DNA of 64,000 nucleotides, taken from positions 186,001-250,000 of the forward strand of contig NZ_JAFBCZ010000004.1 in assembly GCF_016907925.1 (NCBI RefSeq). The letters are read 5' to 3'. The notes beneath the pieces are model-generated. The model had not been told where the DNA came from and did no database searches. It saw nothing but the letters and a program-made list of their open reading frames with translations. Positions 27,969-36,487 of the stretch are shown one piece after another; the stretch's first letter is position 1, and each line of letters opens with the position of its first letter. The translations under genes and the position numbers were made by a program. This DNA is from Herpetosiphon giganteus (lineage in GTDB: Bacteria > Chloroflexota > Chloroflexia > Chloroflexales > Herpetosiphonaceae).

Positions 27969-28619
27969 ATGGAAGCAACGTTTTGGATCAACTCTTGGCA
28001 ACAAGGTGGAAGCGCAACTAGCTTTCATCGGCGCGATATTCACCCCTATCTTGAGCATTTTGCCACGCCCGAATTTTTGCAGGGCAAGCGCGTGCTCGTG
28101 CCGTTATGTGGCAAAACCAACGATTTGCGCTGGTTTAGCCAATATGCTGCCGAAGTGATTGGGGTGGAACTAGTGACCACGGCAATTGAGCAATTTTTTG
28201 CCGAGCAAGAGCTTGATTACGTGCAGCCAAACCCAACCACCTATGTTTCGGGCAATATCACCATTCTCAATCGCGATGTCTTGAGTTTAACCACTGCCGA
28301 TGTTGGCAAAATTGATTTGGTTTATGATCGGGCAGCGCTGGTAGCCTTGCCGCACGAGATGCGCACCAACTATCGCGCCACGATCGATCAAATCTTGCCA
28401 GTTGGCGGCCAGCAAATGATTATTACTTTGGAATATGCGCCGACGATGGCAACGCCGCCGTTTAGCATCACCCCAACCGAGATTGAATTTTATTATGGCG
28501 AACGCTATTTTATTAGCCATTTTGCCGCTCCTAGCCAACCAGAGCATCGCATGGTTGCAAAATTCAACTTGCAATTTCTCAAAGAACATGGCTTTTTGAT
28601 TACGCGCTTTCAGCAGTAG
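27969..28619 (+). CDS. Thiopurine S-methyltransferase-like SAM-dependent methyltransferase
   Basis: Cytosolic methyltransferase of 216 residues in the TPMT family. Visible signatures are FWINSWQQGGSATSFHR (family N-terminus, W-x-x-G region), VLVPLCGKTNDLRWF (motif I, SAM binding), GVELVTTAIEQFF and DLVYDRAALVALP (motif with the conserved DRAAL). Bacterial members methylate sulfur, selenium or tellurium compounds. AAGGAG precedes the ATG at 27969; the longer frame upstream has no support. Three bases after the stop a GGGGATC-type heptad array begins. Confidence 0.9.
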   Translation: MEATFWINSWQQGGSATSFHRRDIHPYLEHFATPEFLQGKRVLVPLCGKTNDLRWFSQYAAEVIGVELVTTAIEQFFAEQELDYVQPNPTTYVSGNITILNRDVLSLTTADVGKIDLVYDRAALVALPHEMRTNYRATIDQILPVGGQQMIITLEYAPTMATPPFSITPTEIEFYYGERYFISHFAAPSQPEHRMVAKFNLQFLKEHGFLITRFQQ

Positions 28620-28621
28620 AT

Positions 28622-29157
28622 TTGGGGATCGGGTGTCGGGGATCAGGGATCAGGAATTGGTTTTTTAACGCAGAGGCGCAGAGGAATAGGCTATTGGGTT
28701 TGGGCTATTGGATTAATTGATTCTGTTAATACCAATAGGATTTCGATAGCCAATAAGGATTATTCCCTCACCCCCAGCCCCTCTCCCACTGAACCGCGGG
28801 CGAGGGGAGCAGCCGTTTTTACCAACGCATTGCCGAAGAACCATGGCGTTAAAGCCCCTCGCCCACGAAAACGCGGGCGAGGGGGAGCCGACCATTTTTC
28901 GCCAAGGAATTGCGGGAGAACCAGCGCGTTAAAGCCCCTCGCCCATCGGATGGGAGAGGGGTTGGGGTGAGGGGATATTAACAACCGACCCTTGAAAGCT
29001 AACCCCCTCGCCCGCGTTCAGTGGGCGAGGGGGAGTAGCCGTTTTTACCAACGCATTGCCGAAGAACCATGGCGTTAAAGCCCCTGATCCCTGACCCCTG
29101 ACCCCTGATCACTTTTTGCCTTCTGCTTTCATCCCTCATAATTCATCCTTCATCCTT
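28622..29157. repeat. Large composite repeat block
   Basis: The 647-base gap between the methyltransferase and ABC genes is filled to 29157 by repeats. It holds GGGGATC/AGGGATC heptads (28622-28655), AACGCAGAGG (28668-28684), GGCTATT heptads (28689-28712), several CCCTCAC/GCCCCTCGCCC hairpin elements (28765-29030), GATCCCT/GACCCCT heptads (29086-29113) and CATCCCT/CATAATT/CATCCTT heptads (29130-29157). A segment from CCGTTTTTACCAACGC to CGTTAAAGCCCC occurs twice (28806-28855 and 29038-29084). No gene is present. Confidence 0.88.
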
Positions 29158-29266
29158 GCTTAGGATTGGTAGGTTATATCCGACTTTGGGCGGTAGTGAG
29201 CGGAGCGAAAATCAACGATACTACCAAGGTCTTAACCAGCAAATCTGAGCTACCTGGGGTGAATTT

Positions 29267-31081
29267 ATGGGTTTTATTATGGATGGGCTTGATGCAGAAG
29301 CCTATGACCGTACCTATAGCGACGGTCAACTTTTGCGCCGCATCATGCACTATTTCACGCCTCAACGCCGTGCCATGGCAATTGCGGCGGGGGCGATTTT
29401 TTTGAATGCAGTGCTCGATACAGCATTGCCAATTTTTGTTTCAATCAGCCTCGATCAGCTGCAAGAAAATCGCAGCATGAGCACGTTTATCTACTTGGCA
29501 ATTGGCTTAACGCTGATTGCGACGTTGGCTTGGGTGTTTAATGCAGTGCGCCAGCAACTTTCCAGCCGCGCGGTTGGCGATGTGGTTCTGGCCTTGCGCG
29601 AAGATGCTTGCGATGCTGTGCTTGAGCGCGATATGTCGTTCTACGATACCTTTCAATCGGGCAAAGTCGTTAGTCGGGTCAACTCCGATACCCAAGCTTT
29701 TTCACAAGTGATGACGCTGACGCTTGATTTGCTCAGTCGTTTATTGCTGGTCAGTTTGTTGATTGGCTATTTATTTACGATCAATGTGACGTTGACCTTC
29801 ACCATGCTTGGCTTTGCGCCGATTATCTTTTTCTTTGCCTTGGCTTTTCGTAAAATTGCGCGCACGACCATCACGCAATCACGGCGCATGACAGCGACCG
29901 TCAGCAGCCACATTCAAGAAACGGTCAGCGGGATTGGCGTGGCCAAAACTTTTCGCCAAGAGCCAGTCATTTATCGCGAATTTCACGAAGTCAACGAGAA
30001 ATCGCGCAGCGTCAACCAAAAAACCCGCTTTGTGTTTAGCAGTATTTTCCCCTTGATGAATGGCTTGGCTGGGATTGGTACGGCCTTGCTGGTGTACTGG
30101 GGCGCGGTGACGGTTGATGCAGGCAGTTTATCGGTTGGCGATTGGTTCTTGTTTGTCCAAGGCCTGACCATGTTCTGGTTTCCTTTGACCAGCATTGCTT
30201 CGTTCTGGAGCCAATTTCAATTGGGCTTGGCTGCTGGCGAGCGGGTTTTTGCTTTAATCGATGCTGAATCGAATGTGGTGCAAAATAATAATCTCAAAAT
30301 TACCCCAGTTCGGGGCCGCATCAACTTCAAAAATGTAAATTTCAGCTATACCCCCGAAGAGCCAGTGTTGCGCAATTTCTCGCTCGAAATTCAGCCAGGC
30401 GAGACGATTGCCTTGGTTGGGCATACTGGTTCGGGCAAATCGAGTATTGCCAAGTTGATTGCCCGCTTCTATGAGTTTCAGGGTGGCAGCATCGAGATCG
30501 ATGACGTAGATATTCGCGATCTCGACCTCGGCGATTATCGCAGCCAATTGGGGATTGTGACCCAAACCCCGTTTTTGTTTGATGGCAATGTGCGTGAGAA
30601 CATTCGCTATGGCAAGCCCGATGCCTCTGATGACGAAGTGCAAACCGTAGCGCGGCTCGTTGGTGGCGGCGATTGGCTTGGTAGCTTGCCAAGCGGTTTG
30701 GATACCGATGTTGGCGAGCGTGGCGGCAATCTCTCGCTTGGGCAACGCCAGTTGGTGGCGCTAGCGCGGGTACTATTGCAAAATCCGGCAATTGTGATTC
30801 TCGATGAAGCGACTGCCAGCATCGATCCGCTGACCGAAGCCTTGATTCAAGAAGGGCTTGACGTGATTTTGCAGAATCGTTCGGCGATTGTGATTGCCCA
30901 CCGACTTTCGACCGTGCGCCACGCCGACCGGATTATTGTGCTGCGCAAAGGCGAAATTATTGAGACTGGCACGCACGAAGGCTTGCTCGACCAAGATGGC
31001 CATTATGCCGAACTGTATAACACCTACTTCCGCCACCAAAGCCTTGAGTATATCGAGTCGGGGGCAAAGGATGAGGGATAG
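29267..31081 (+). CDS. ABC transporter, fused membrane and ATPase domains (multidrug/lipid exporter type)
   Basis: Half-transporter of 604 residues that should work as a dimer. The type IV exporter membrane domain (about residues 35-320) has six helices. The ATPase domain has Walker A GHTGSGKS (385-392), Q-loop VTQTPFLF, signature LSLGQRQ (489-495), Walker B VILDEA (Glu514) and the H-loop VIAHRLST. Layout is MsbA-like; the substrate is unknown. The start at 29267 has GGGG upstream; an in-frame ATG lies four codons later. Its final codons (KDEG and TAG) fall in AAGGATG-type heptads. No partner half-transporter is adjacent. Confidence 0.92.
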   Translation: MGFIMDGLDAEAYDRTYSDGQLLRRIMHYFTPQRRAMAIAAGAIFLNAVLDTALPIFVSISLDQLQENRSMSTFIYLAIGLTLIATLAWVFNAVRQQLSSRAVGDVVLALREDACDAVLERDMSFYDTFQSGKVVSRVNSDTQAFSQVMTLTLDLLSRLLLVSLLIGYLFTINVTLTFTMLGFAPIIFFFALAFRKIARTTITQSRRMTATVSSHIQETVSGIGVAKTFRQEPVIYREFHEVNEKSRSVNQKTRFVFSSIFPLMNGLAGIGTALLVYWGAVTVDAGSLSVGDWFLFVQGLTMFWFPLTSIASFWSQFQLGLAAGERVFALIDAESNVVQNNNLKITPVRGRINFKNVNFSYTPEEPVLRNFSLEIQPGETIALVGHTGSGKSSIAKLIARFYEFQGGSIEIDDVDIRDLDLGDYRSQLGIVTQTPFLFDGNVRENIRYGKPDASDDEVQTVARLVGGGDWLGSLPSGLDTDVGERGGNLSLGQRQLVALARVLLQNPAIVILDEATASIDPLTEALIQEGLDVILQNRSAIVIAHRLSTVRHADRIIVLRKGEIIETGTHEGLLDQDGHYAELYNTYFRHQSLEYIESGAKDEG

Positions 31082-31475
31082 AGCATAGCTGTACTAGTTC
31101 ATCACATTAACCACCGCCTGATCCCCTCACCCCCAACCCCTCTCCCACGTGGCGGGCGAGGGGCTTTAATCGCGTGGTTCTGCCGCACTGCGTTGTGAAA
31201 ACGCGTACTCCCCTCGCCCGCGTTTTCGTGGGCGAGGAGGCTGGCTTCCAAGGGTCGGTTGTTAAGATCCCTCACCCCAACCCCTCTCCCGTCCAACGGG
31301 CGAGGGGCTTTAACGCCGTGGTTCTTGCAAAAATCCTTGGTAAAAATGGGTGCTCCCCTCGCCCGCGTTTTCGTGGGAGAGGGGCTGGGGGTGAGGGCAT
31401 GCTCCTCGTTGTCAATCCAATGAACCAGTACATAGAGCCGAGAGCCAATTCTCCTTCGTAGTCCTTCGTGGATCA
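31069..31475. repeat. Composite repeat block after the ABC gene
   Basis: Begins inside the last codons of the ABC transporter with AAGGATG/AGGGATA units and AGCATAG. It continues with four arms of the CCCTCAC/CCCCAAC/CCCTCTC element and its inverted GGGCGAG/GGGGCT arms (31122-31400), including GAAAACGCGGGCGAGG-type stems. It ends with 9-base CCTTCGTGG units (31450-31475). No gene was seen in this 474-base gap. Confidence 0.85.
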
Positions 31476-31555
31476 CTATACTAGTCAATGCCAATTAGTT
31501 CGTGTTATAGTGATGAAAGGTTTGCTGAACCTTTTTAAGGATTTGCGGAGGTGTT

Positions 31556-32926
31556 ATGACTGTCCAACAGATGCTCTGGAAGAGTGGCCCAACTGATGCG
31601 CCATTACCGCCTCTTGCCGATGGCTCATTTTTGGTCGGCAGCATGCAGGCAATGCTCAGCGATCCAACCGATTTTATGGTTAAGCAGTATCAAAAATTTG
31701 GCCCAATTTTCCGAATTAAGGCCTTAAATAATAAATTTACTGTGATTGCTGGCCCTGAGGCGTGCTTGTTTCTGGCCCGCGAAGCTACAAAACACTTTAG
31801 CTCGTGGGATACATGGCACTCGCTCGATGCTGAAATGGGCGCATCACAATCATTAATTAGTGTTGATGGTGAGCAACATTCACGCCTGCGGGCCTTGGAA
31901 AAACGTGGCTACAGCCGCCAAACCATCGAAACTCAGTTTCCCGCAGTGCTGAATGTCATCAACGGCTTTTTGGATCAATGGCCGGTTGGTACATCGCAGG
32001 TAACTGTCCCCCAACTCCAGCGCTTGATTACCGACGAATTAGGTATGTTGATCGCAGGCCAAGGCCCAGGCGAGTATATCGACGATGTGCGGACGTTCGT
32101 GCGCATCGCCTTGATGACCCACATTACCCGCCAACGCCCCGGCTTTCTGCGGTTGCTGCCCCAATATCGCCGCGCCCGCGACCGGAGCCTTGAATTAAGC
32201 CAGAACGTACTCGATGCCCATCGCAATGGCAAACGTGATCCCAATCGTCCGCCAAGCCTCATCGACGATATTATTGCCGCAACCAACGATCCAACCCTGA
32301 TGCCCGAAGGCGATTTGGTGATGACAGCCTTGGGGCCATACATCGCCGGCTTGGACACAGTGGCCAATACGATGTCGTTCTTGATGTATGTGTTGACCAC
32401 CAAGCCCGAACTCTACGAACAAGTTGAGGCCGAGGCCGATGCGCTGTTTGCCAATGGCGTGCCACAGCCAGCAGATTTGCGCAAAATGGATGTGCTGCAT
32501 CGGGTCGTGCTCGAAAACTTCCGTATGTATCCGATTGCGCCAGCAGTGCCGCGCACGGTCAAAGCGCCATTTGAATTTGGCGGCTATCGGGTCGATACGG
32601 GAACGCGGATGCTGGTTGGCACATCGATTGGCCATTTCTTGCCACATTTGCACCCTGAGCCAGAAAAATTCGATATTGATCGCTATCTTGCGCCGCGCAA
32701 CGAGCATCGAATTCCCGGGGCCTTTGCGCCATTCAGCACTGGCTCGCATACATGCTTAGGCGCTGGCTTGGCCGAAGTGCAAATTATGTTGACCACCGCT
32801 GCCTTGCTGCACTACGCCAAGTTTGAAGCCGACCCAATTGATTACAAGCTCAAAAAGGTTTTTGCCCCAACGCCTGCCCCCGACAACAGCTTCAAATTGC
32901 GCTTCGTCAAACGCCGCAACCGCTAA
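31556..32926 (+). CDS. Cytochrome P450
   Basis: Heme monooxygenase of 456 residues. The heme-binding loop FAPFSTGSHTCLGAG holds the axial ligand Cys400. The I-helix oxygen-activation motif appears as IAGLDTVAN and the K-helix ExxR as ENFR. The protein is soluble, without membrane anchor. Redox partners are not encoded next to it. It stands alone between a repeat block and a terminator, so its substrate cannot be inferred. GGAGG lies five bases before the ATG. Confidence 0.95.
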   Translation: MTVQQMLWKSGPTDAPLPPLADGSFLVGSMQAMLSDPTDFMVKQYQKFGPIFRIKALNNKFTVIAGPEACLFLAREATKHFSSWDTWHSLDAEMGASQSLISVDGEQHSRLRALEKRGYSRQTIETQFPAVLNVINGFLDQWPVGTSQVTVPQLQRLITDELGMLIAGQGPGEYIDDVRTFVRIALMTHITRQRPGFLRLLPQYRRARDRSLELSQNVLDAHRNGKRDPNRPPSLIDDIIAATNDPTLMPEGDLVMTALGPYIAGLDTVANTMSFLMYVLTTKPELYEQVEAEADALFANGVPQPADLRKMDVLHRVVLENFRMYPIAPAVPRTVKAPFEFGGYRVDTGTRMLVGTSIGHFLPHLHPEPEKFDIDRYLAPRNEHRIPGAFAPFSTGSHTCLGAGLAEVQIMLTTAALLHYAKFEADPIDYKLKKVFAPTPAPDNSFKLRFVKRRNR

Positions 32927-32948
32927 GTTAATCAAAAACAACGTTATT

Positions 32949-32980
32949 AATCGGCATGGATGCGATCCATGCCGATTTTT
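32949..32980 (+). terminator. Rho-independent terminator after the P450 gene
   Basis: AATCGGCATGGAT at 32949-32961 pairs perfectly with ATCCATGCCGATT at 32965-32977 around a GCG loop and runs into TTTT. It lies 22 bases after the P450 stop. Confidence 0.92.
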
Positions 32981-33040
32981 AGAATGACCTGCTTGCTTGT
33001 GGTACCATACGCTGCGAAGCCACAACCAACAGGAGCACTT

Positions 33041-34474
33041 ATGACAACCAGCGCTTGGCAAACGCCCGAATGGGTCAAACATGCCGTTTTTTATCAGATT
33101 TTCCCCGAGCGCTTTGCCAATGGCGATCACAGCAATGATCCGGCCAATGTGCAACCGTGGGGAACCAGCCCAACCCTCTATAACTACATGGGCGGCGATT
33201 TGCAAGGAATTATCGATCAGCTTGATTATTTGGTTGATTTAGGCATTAATGCCTTGTATCTTAACCCAATTTTTCAAGCCACAACCTCGCATAAATATAA
33301 TACCTTCGATTATTTCAAGATTGACCCGCATTTTGGCACGCTCGAAACATTTAAAATCCTGTTGAACGAAGCCCATCAGCGTGGAATTAAAGTTATTCTC
33401 GATGCAGTGTTTAATCATTGTGGTCGTGGCTTTTTCGCCTTCCACGATTTGATTGAAAATGGCGTGCATTCGCCGTATACTAACTGGTTTCATGTCACGC
33501 GCTTTCCAATTCATCCCTATGAATCGCGCTATCCTGCCAATTATCGCACATGGTGGGATTTTCGCGAGCTGCCAAAATTCAACACCGATAATCCTGCGGT
33601 GCGCAAATATTTGCTCGATGTAGCGCGCTATTGGATTGAATTGGGCATCGATGGTTGGCGCTTGGATGTGCCAAACGAAATTGATGATCATAATTTTTGG
33701 CGTGAGTTTCGCACAATCGTCAAATCAATCAATCCTGAAGCCTATATTGTGGGCGAAATTTGGACTGATGGCTCAGCATGGCTGCAAGGTGATCAATTTG
33801 ATGCAGTGATGAATTATCTCTTTCGTGATTTATGTACTGATTTCTTTGCCAGCTATAGTATGCGCGCTGCTGATTTTGCTGCTGGGATCGATCATTTAAT
33901 TGTGCGTTATCAGCCACAAGTAACGTATGTGCAATTTAATTTGCTTGGTTCGCACGATACTGCGCGCTTTTTGAGCGTTGCTGAGGGCGCAGGCAAATGG
34001 GCTTTGGAACGCATGAAACTTGCGGTGCTCTTCAAATTAATTTTCCCAGGTGCGCCATGTATTTATTATGGCGATGAAATTGGCTTGCATGGCGGCAAAG
34101 ATCCCGATTGTCGCCGCTGTTTTCCGTGGGATCAACCCCAAACCTGGCAAACCGAGCTACAAACTTGGACGAAGCAGTGGGTCAAGTTTCGCCATGAATA
34201 CACCGCCTTGCGTACTGGCCATTATGCAACCCTGTTCGCCGACAACGATATGAATATTTTTGCCTGCGCGCGTTGGGATGAACAAAGCCAATTTGTGATT
34301 GTGCTGAACAACAATCAAACGCCGTGGGCACTCGATTTGCCACTGCATGGCCAATTGCCAAGCGTAACCCAGTACCGCGATGTGAATACTGGCGAGTTGT
34401 ATAGCGTTGCTGAAGGCAAAATTCGCGAGGTAGCGCTGGCTCCATGGAAGCATTTGATGTTGCAAGCTGTTTAA
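33041..34474 (+). CDS. GH13 alpha-amylase-family enzyme (cyclomaltodextrinase/neopullulanase-like)
   Basis: Cytosolic alpha-glucan hydrolase of 477 residues. GH13 motifs: DAVFNHCG (region I), GWRLDVPNE (nucleophile Asp209), VGEIW (acid/base Glu239) and GSHDTARF (Asp306). FYQIFPERFANGD and MGGDLQGI at the N-terminus are typical of maltogenic-amylase-type enzymes. The usual N-terminal CBM34 domain is absent, so the protein starts directly at the barrel. AGGAG precedes the ATG at 33041; the 27-codon upstream extension overlaps the P450 terminator and is rejected. The closing C-terminal beta domain is short. Confidence 0.93.
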   Translation: MTTSAWQTPEWVKHAVFYQIFPERFANGDHSNDPANVQPWGTSPTLYNYMGGDLQGIIDQLDYLVDLGINALYLNPIFQATTSHKYNTFDYFKIDPHFGTLETFKILLNEAHQRGIKVILDAVFNHCGRGFFAFHDLIENGVHSPYTNWFHVTRFPIHPYESRYPANYRTWWDFRELPKFNTDNPAVRKYLLDVARYWIELGIDGWRLDVPNEIDDHNFWREFRTIVKSINPEAYIVGEIWTDGSAWLQGDQFDAVMNYLFRDLCTDFFASYSMRAADFAAGIDHLIVRYQPQVTYVQFNLLGSHDTARFLSVAEGAGKWALERMKLAVLFKLIFPGAPCIYYGDEIGLHGGKDPDCRRCFPWDQPQTWQTELQTWTKQWVKFRHEYTALRTGHYATLFADNDMNIFACARWDEQSQFVIVLNNNQTPWALDLPLHGQLPSVTQYRDVNTGELYSVAEGKIREVALAPWKHLMLQAV

Positions 34475-34478
34475 TTGG

Positions 34479-34510
34479 GTTTGGGCTGCATGCATTCGTG
34501 CAGCCCAAAC
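34479..34510. terminator. Bidirectional terminator hairpin between convergent genes
   Basis: GTTTGGGCTGCA at 34479-34490 pairs with TGCAGCCCAAAC at 34499-34510, a perfect 12-base-pair stem with an 8-base loop. It lies between the stops of the GH13 gene and the convergent nuclease gene. T-runs are short on both sides. Confidence 0.75.
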
Positions 34511-34523
34511 TTGCTCATTCTGC

Positions 34524-36197
34524 TCAACGAGCAGGATCGTCGGCGCGCAGCCAAGCCAAAATTTTCCATGTGGCACGGCAATCGGCCTCTAAATAGCGGC
34601 TAAGCAGTTGCATTTCGGCGCTGGCCCGTGGCTCAGCTTGGCGATAGGCATACCAGCCAACCAACTGCGCTTGTGCGCCATCAGCCAAATCGGTTGGCCA
34701 CGCTGGGTCATATTGCGCATCAAGCGCCGCCAAGGCCTTGGCAATGCTCTTGAGCGAATAATCCCACGCGCCAGGCACAGCACACGCATTATTAACCAGC
34801 ACATTTTTCAAATCGAACCATGGCAAATTGAGCAAAATATGATCGTTGGGCAATTGATGGCGCGCAGCAGCATGGCGACATTCCACCGGCTCTGCATTAT
34901 GCCAATGGTACAGCACTGCTTGGTCGAGTTGATTATTGGTTTGGGCCTGTAAAATTGCAATAAATTCGGCTAAAAGTGCTTGTTCAGCAGCATGATCTTC
35001 GCGCTCGGCAATACATTCGCGATAGTGCCATTGCCCATCAGCCAGCCAACCAATCCCAATCATAAAGATCATGGGCGTACCTTTGAGCTGAGGCCATTGC
35101 TGCTCGAAATCAACATTGAGATTGCTAAAAAACTCGAAATCAACAAAAAATTCCCATTGTTTGGCGGCTGGGGCAATGCCTGGCGTACGCAACGCAACGC
35201 CTGTGTGATTGGCCTGCATAATCGCCTTCATCGGGTCGGGAAATTTCATAATGCCCTTGGGAATGCTCTGGCTGGCGGCATTCATCAGGCCCAACAGGGT
35301 GGTAATACCAGCGTTGACTAATTTTTGTTGCGCGGTTGGCCCAATATTCCACAGCCGCAACATCTCGCCGCCTGGTTGGCGTTGGCGAATTTGGGCGCGG
35401 GCTTTGCTCCAGCGTTCATCGCTCACGTTGGGGTTCAGCTGCACAATTGGATCATTCCACGGCACATATTGGCCACCAACCCGCACAATTTCAAAATAGC
35501 GCTCGCAATTTTGGCGAATATCTACATCAAGTGGCTGGCCAAGCTGCACTTCAATAGGAATTGGAATCGGATTATGTAAACGATCGCGAGTAATTAAGAA
35601 GGCATGCTGGGGCATAATGCCCTGAATCTGGCCCAACATATAGCTGTACATGCGGGTTTGAGCGCTGTAGCAACTCAAATCGGCAGCCTTTTCGCGCTTA
35701 TCGAGATTGCTGGAAAACTTCAAATCGAGCACCAAATAATGCTCAGTCTCGCCGACCAAATGCGCTTGTTCAGGGTAGCGCTCGCGAAACCACGAACTCA
35801 GCACAATCAAATCGGGCGTGCCAAAAATCCGCTCGGCAGGCCACCACAAGGCTGGTTGGGCAATCACGGGTACGCCAGCTTGAATCAGATCAAGCGTTTG
35901 CAACACCCGCTGAGCTTCGCGACCCTCGTAGGGCTGATCACACACCTGCACTGCTTCGGGCGCGTTGCGTTTAAGCCAAGCTTGCTCAAATTGCTGGCCT
36001 TTTTCGGCCAAAAAATCCAAAAAGGCATAGCTGAGGGTTTCGGGGGCAAAACCATGGGCCGCGCCATGATGCTCAAGCCAAATCGCTGCGGGATCATTCA
36101 GGTAGAGCGCCCGAATTTTGGTTGGCGGCAACCAATCGTCGCCAACAATGGCTTGGGTTTCTAACAATACCCGCAGATCGTTCGATACGTGGAGCAT
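34524..36197 (-). CDS. RecB-like nuclease with C-terminal RNase-H-like domain (TM0106 type)
   Basis: Putative nuclease of 557 residues. The N-terminal half has a PD-(D/E)XK core of the RecB type: FGTPDLIVLS followed by LVLDLKFSS. A helix-hairpin-helix-like segment appears as LWNIGPTAQQKLVNAGITTLLGL (in the middle). The C-terminal part begins FFVDFEFFSNLNVDF, the first acidic motif of an RNase-H/DnaQ-like fold as in YprB-type proteins. The start at 36197 is preferred because of upstream AGAGGG and homologous-looking N-terminus; the frame runs 15 codons further. Its biological role is unknown. It may act in DNA repair or defence, but neighbours give no support. Confidence 0.8.
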   Translation of the reverse strand: MLHVSNDLRVLLETQAIVGDDWLPPTKIRALYLNDPAAIWLEHHGAAHGFAPETLSYAFLDFLAEKGQQFEQAWLKRNAPEAVQVCDQPYEGREAQRVLQTLDLIQAGVPVIAQPALWWPAERIFGTPDLIVLSSWFRERYPEQAHLVGETEHYLVLDLKFSSNLDKREKAADLSCYSAQTRMYSYMLGQIQGIMPQHAFLITRDRLHNPIPIPIEVQLGQPLDVDIRQNCERYFEIVRVGGQYVPWNDPIVQLNPNVSDERWSKARAQIRQRQPGGEMLRLWNIGPTAQQKLVNAGITTLLGLMNAASQSIPKGIMKFPDPMKAIMQANHTGVALRTPGIAPAAKQWEFFVDFEFFSNLNVDFEQQWPQLKGTPMIFMIGIGWLADGQWHYRECIAEREDHAAEQALLAEFIAILQAQTNNQLDQAVLYHWHNAEPVECRHAAARHQLPNDHILLNLPWFDLKNVLVNNACAVPGAWDYSLKSIAKALAALDAQYDPAWPTDLADGAQAQLVGWYAYRQAEPRASAEMQLLSRYLEADCRATWKILAWLRADDPAR

Positions 36198-36247
36198 ACA
36201 ACATCCCTCTGGTACGGCTGGCAAATACTGTAAGCATACCATAAGAA

Positions 36248-36481
36248 AAGGATGAAGGATGAATTATGAGGGATGAACGTAACATCAAAAGGCAGAAGTC
36301 AAAAGTCAAAAGAGGGATAGAAGGCTATTGGCTTTTGGCTCTCGGTGCGCGGAGCTTGGCGTATCATGCCAAAAATCGTTCCGATAGCCTATTGCCTATA
36401 GCCCATAGCCTCATCTTCGTGTCCTTCGTGGATCAAATACAAGCCAGTCCCCGATCCCCAACAACCGATCCCCAAATCCTA
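36248..36481. repeat. Heptad arrays in an inverted arrangement
   Basis: AAGGATG, AAGGATG, AATTATG and AGGGATG occupy 36248-36275. GTCAAAA units lie near 36298-36311, and GGCTATT, GGCTTTT, GGCTCTC, GGTGCGC and GGAGCTT lie at 36323-36357. Inverted GATAGCC/TATAGCC/CATAGCC units follow at about 36382-36412, then 9-base CTTCGTGTC units to about 36435 and GATCCCC heptads (36449-36480). The middle part matches 15716-15780. Confidence 0.85.
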
Positions 36482-36487
36482 TGCTCT

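Noticed and set aside
28760-28984. Minus-strand open frame in the repeat block
   Set aside because: Encoded by tandem hairpin repeats; low-complexity product without homology-like motifs.
31102-31494. Minus-strand open frame of about 130 codons after the ABC gene
   Set aside because: Composed of the same intergenic repeats as other gaps; similar peptides arise at each repeat site.
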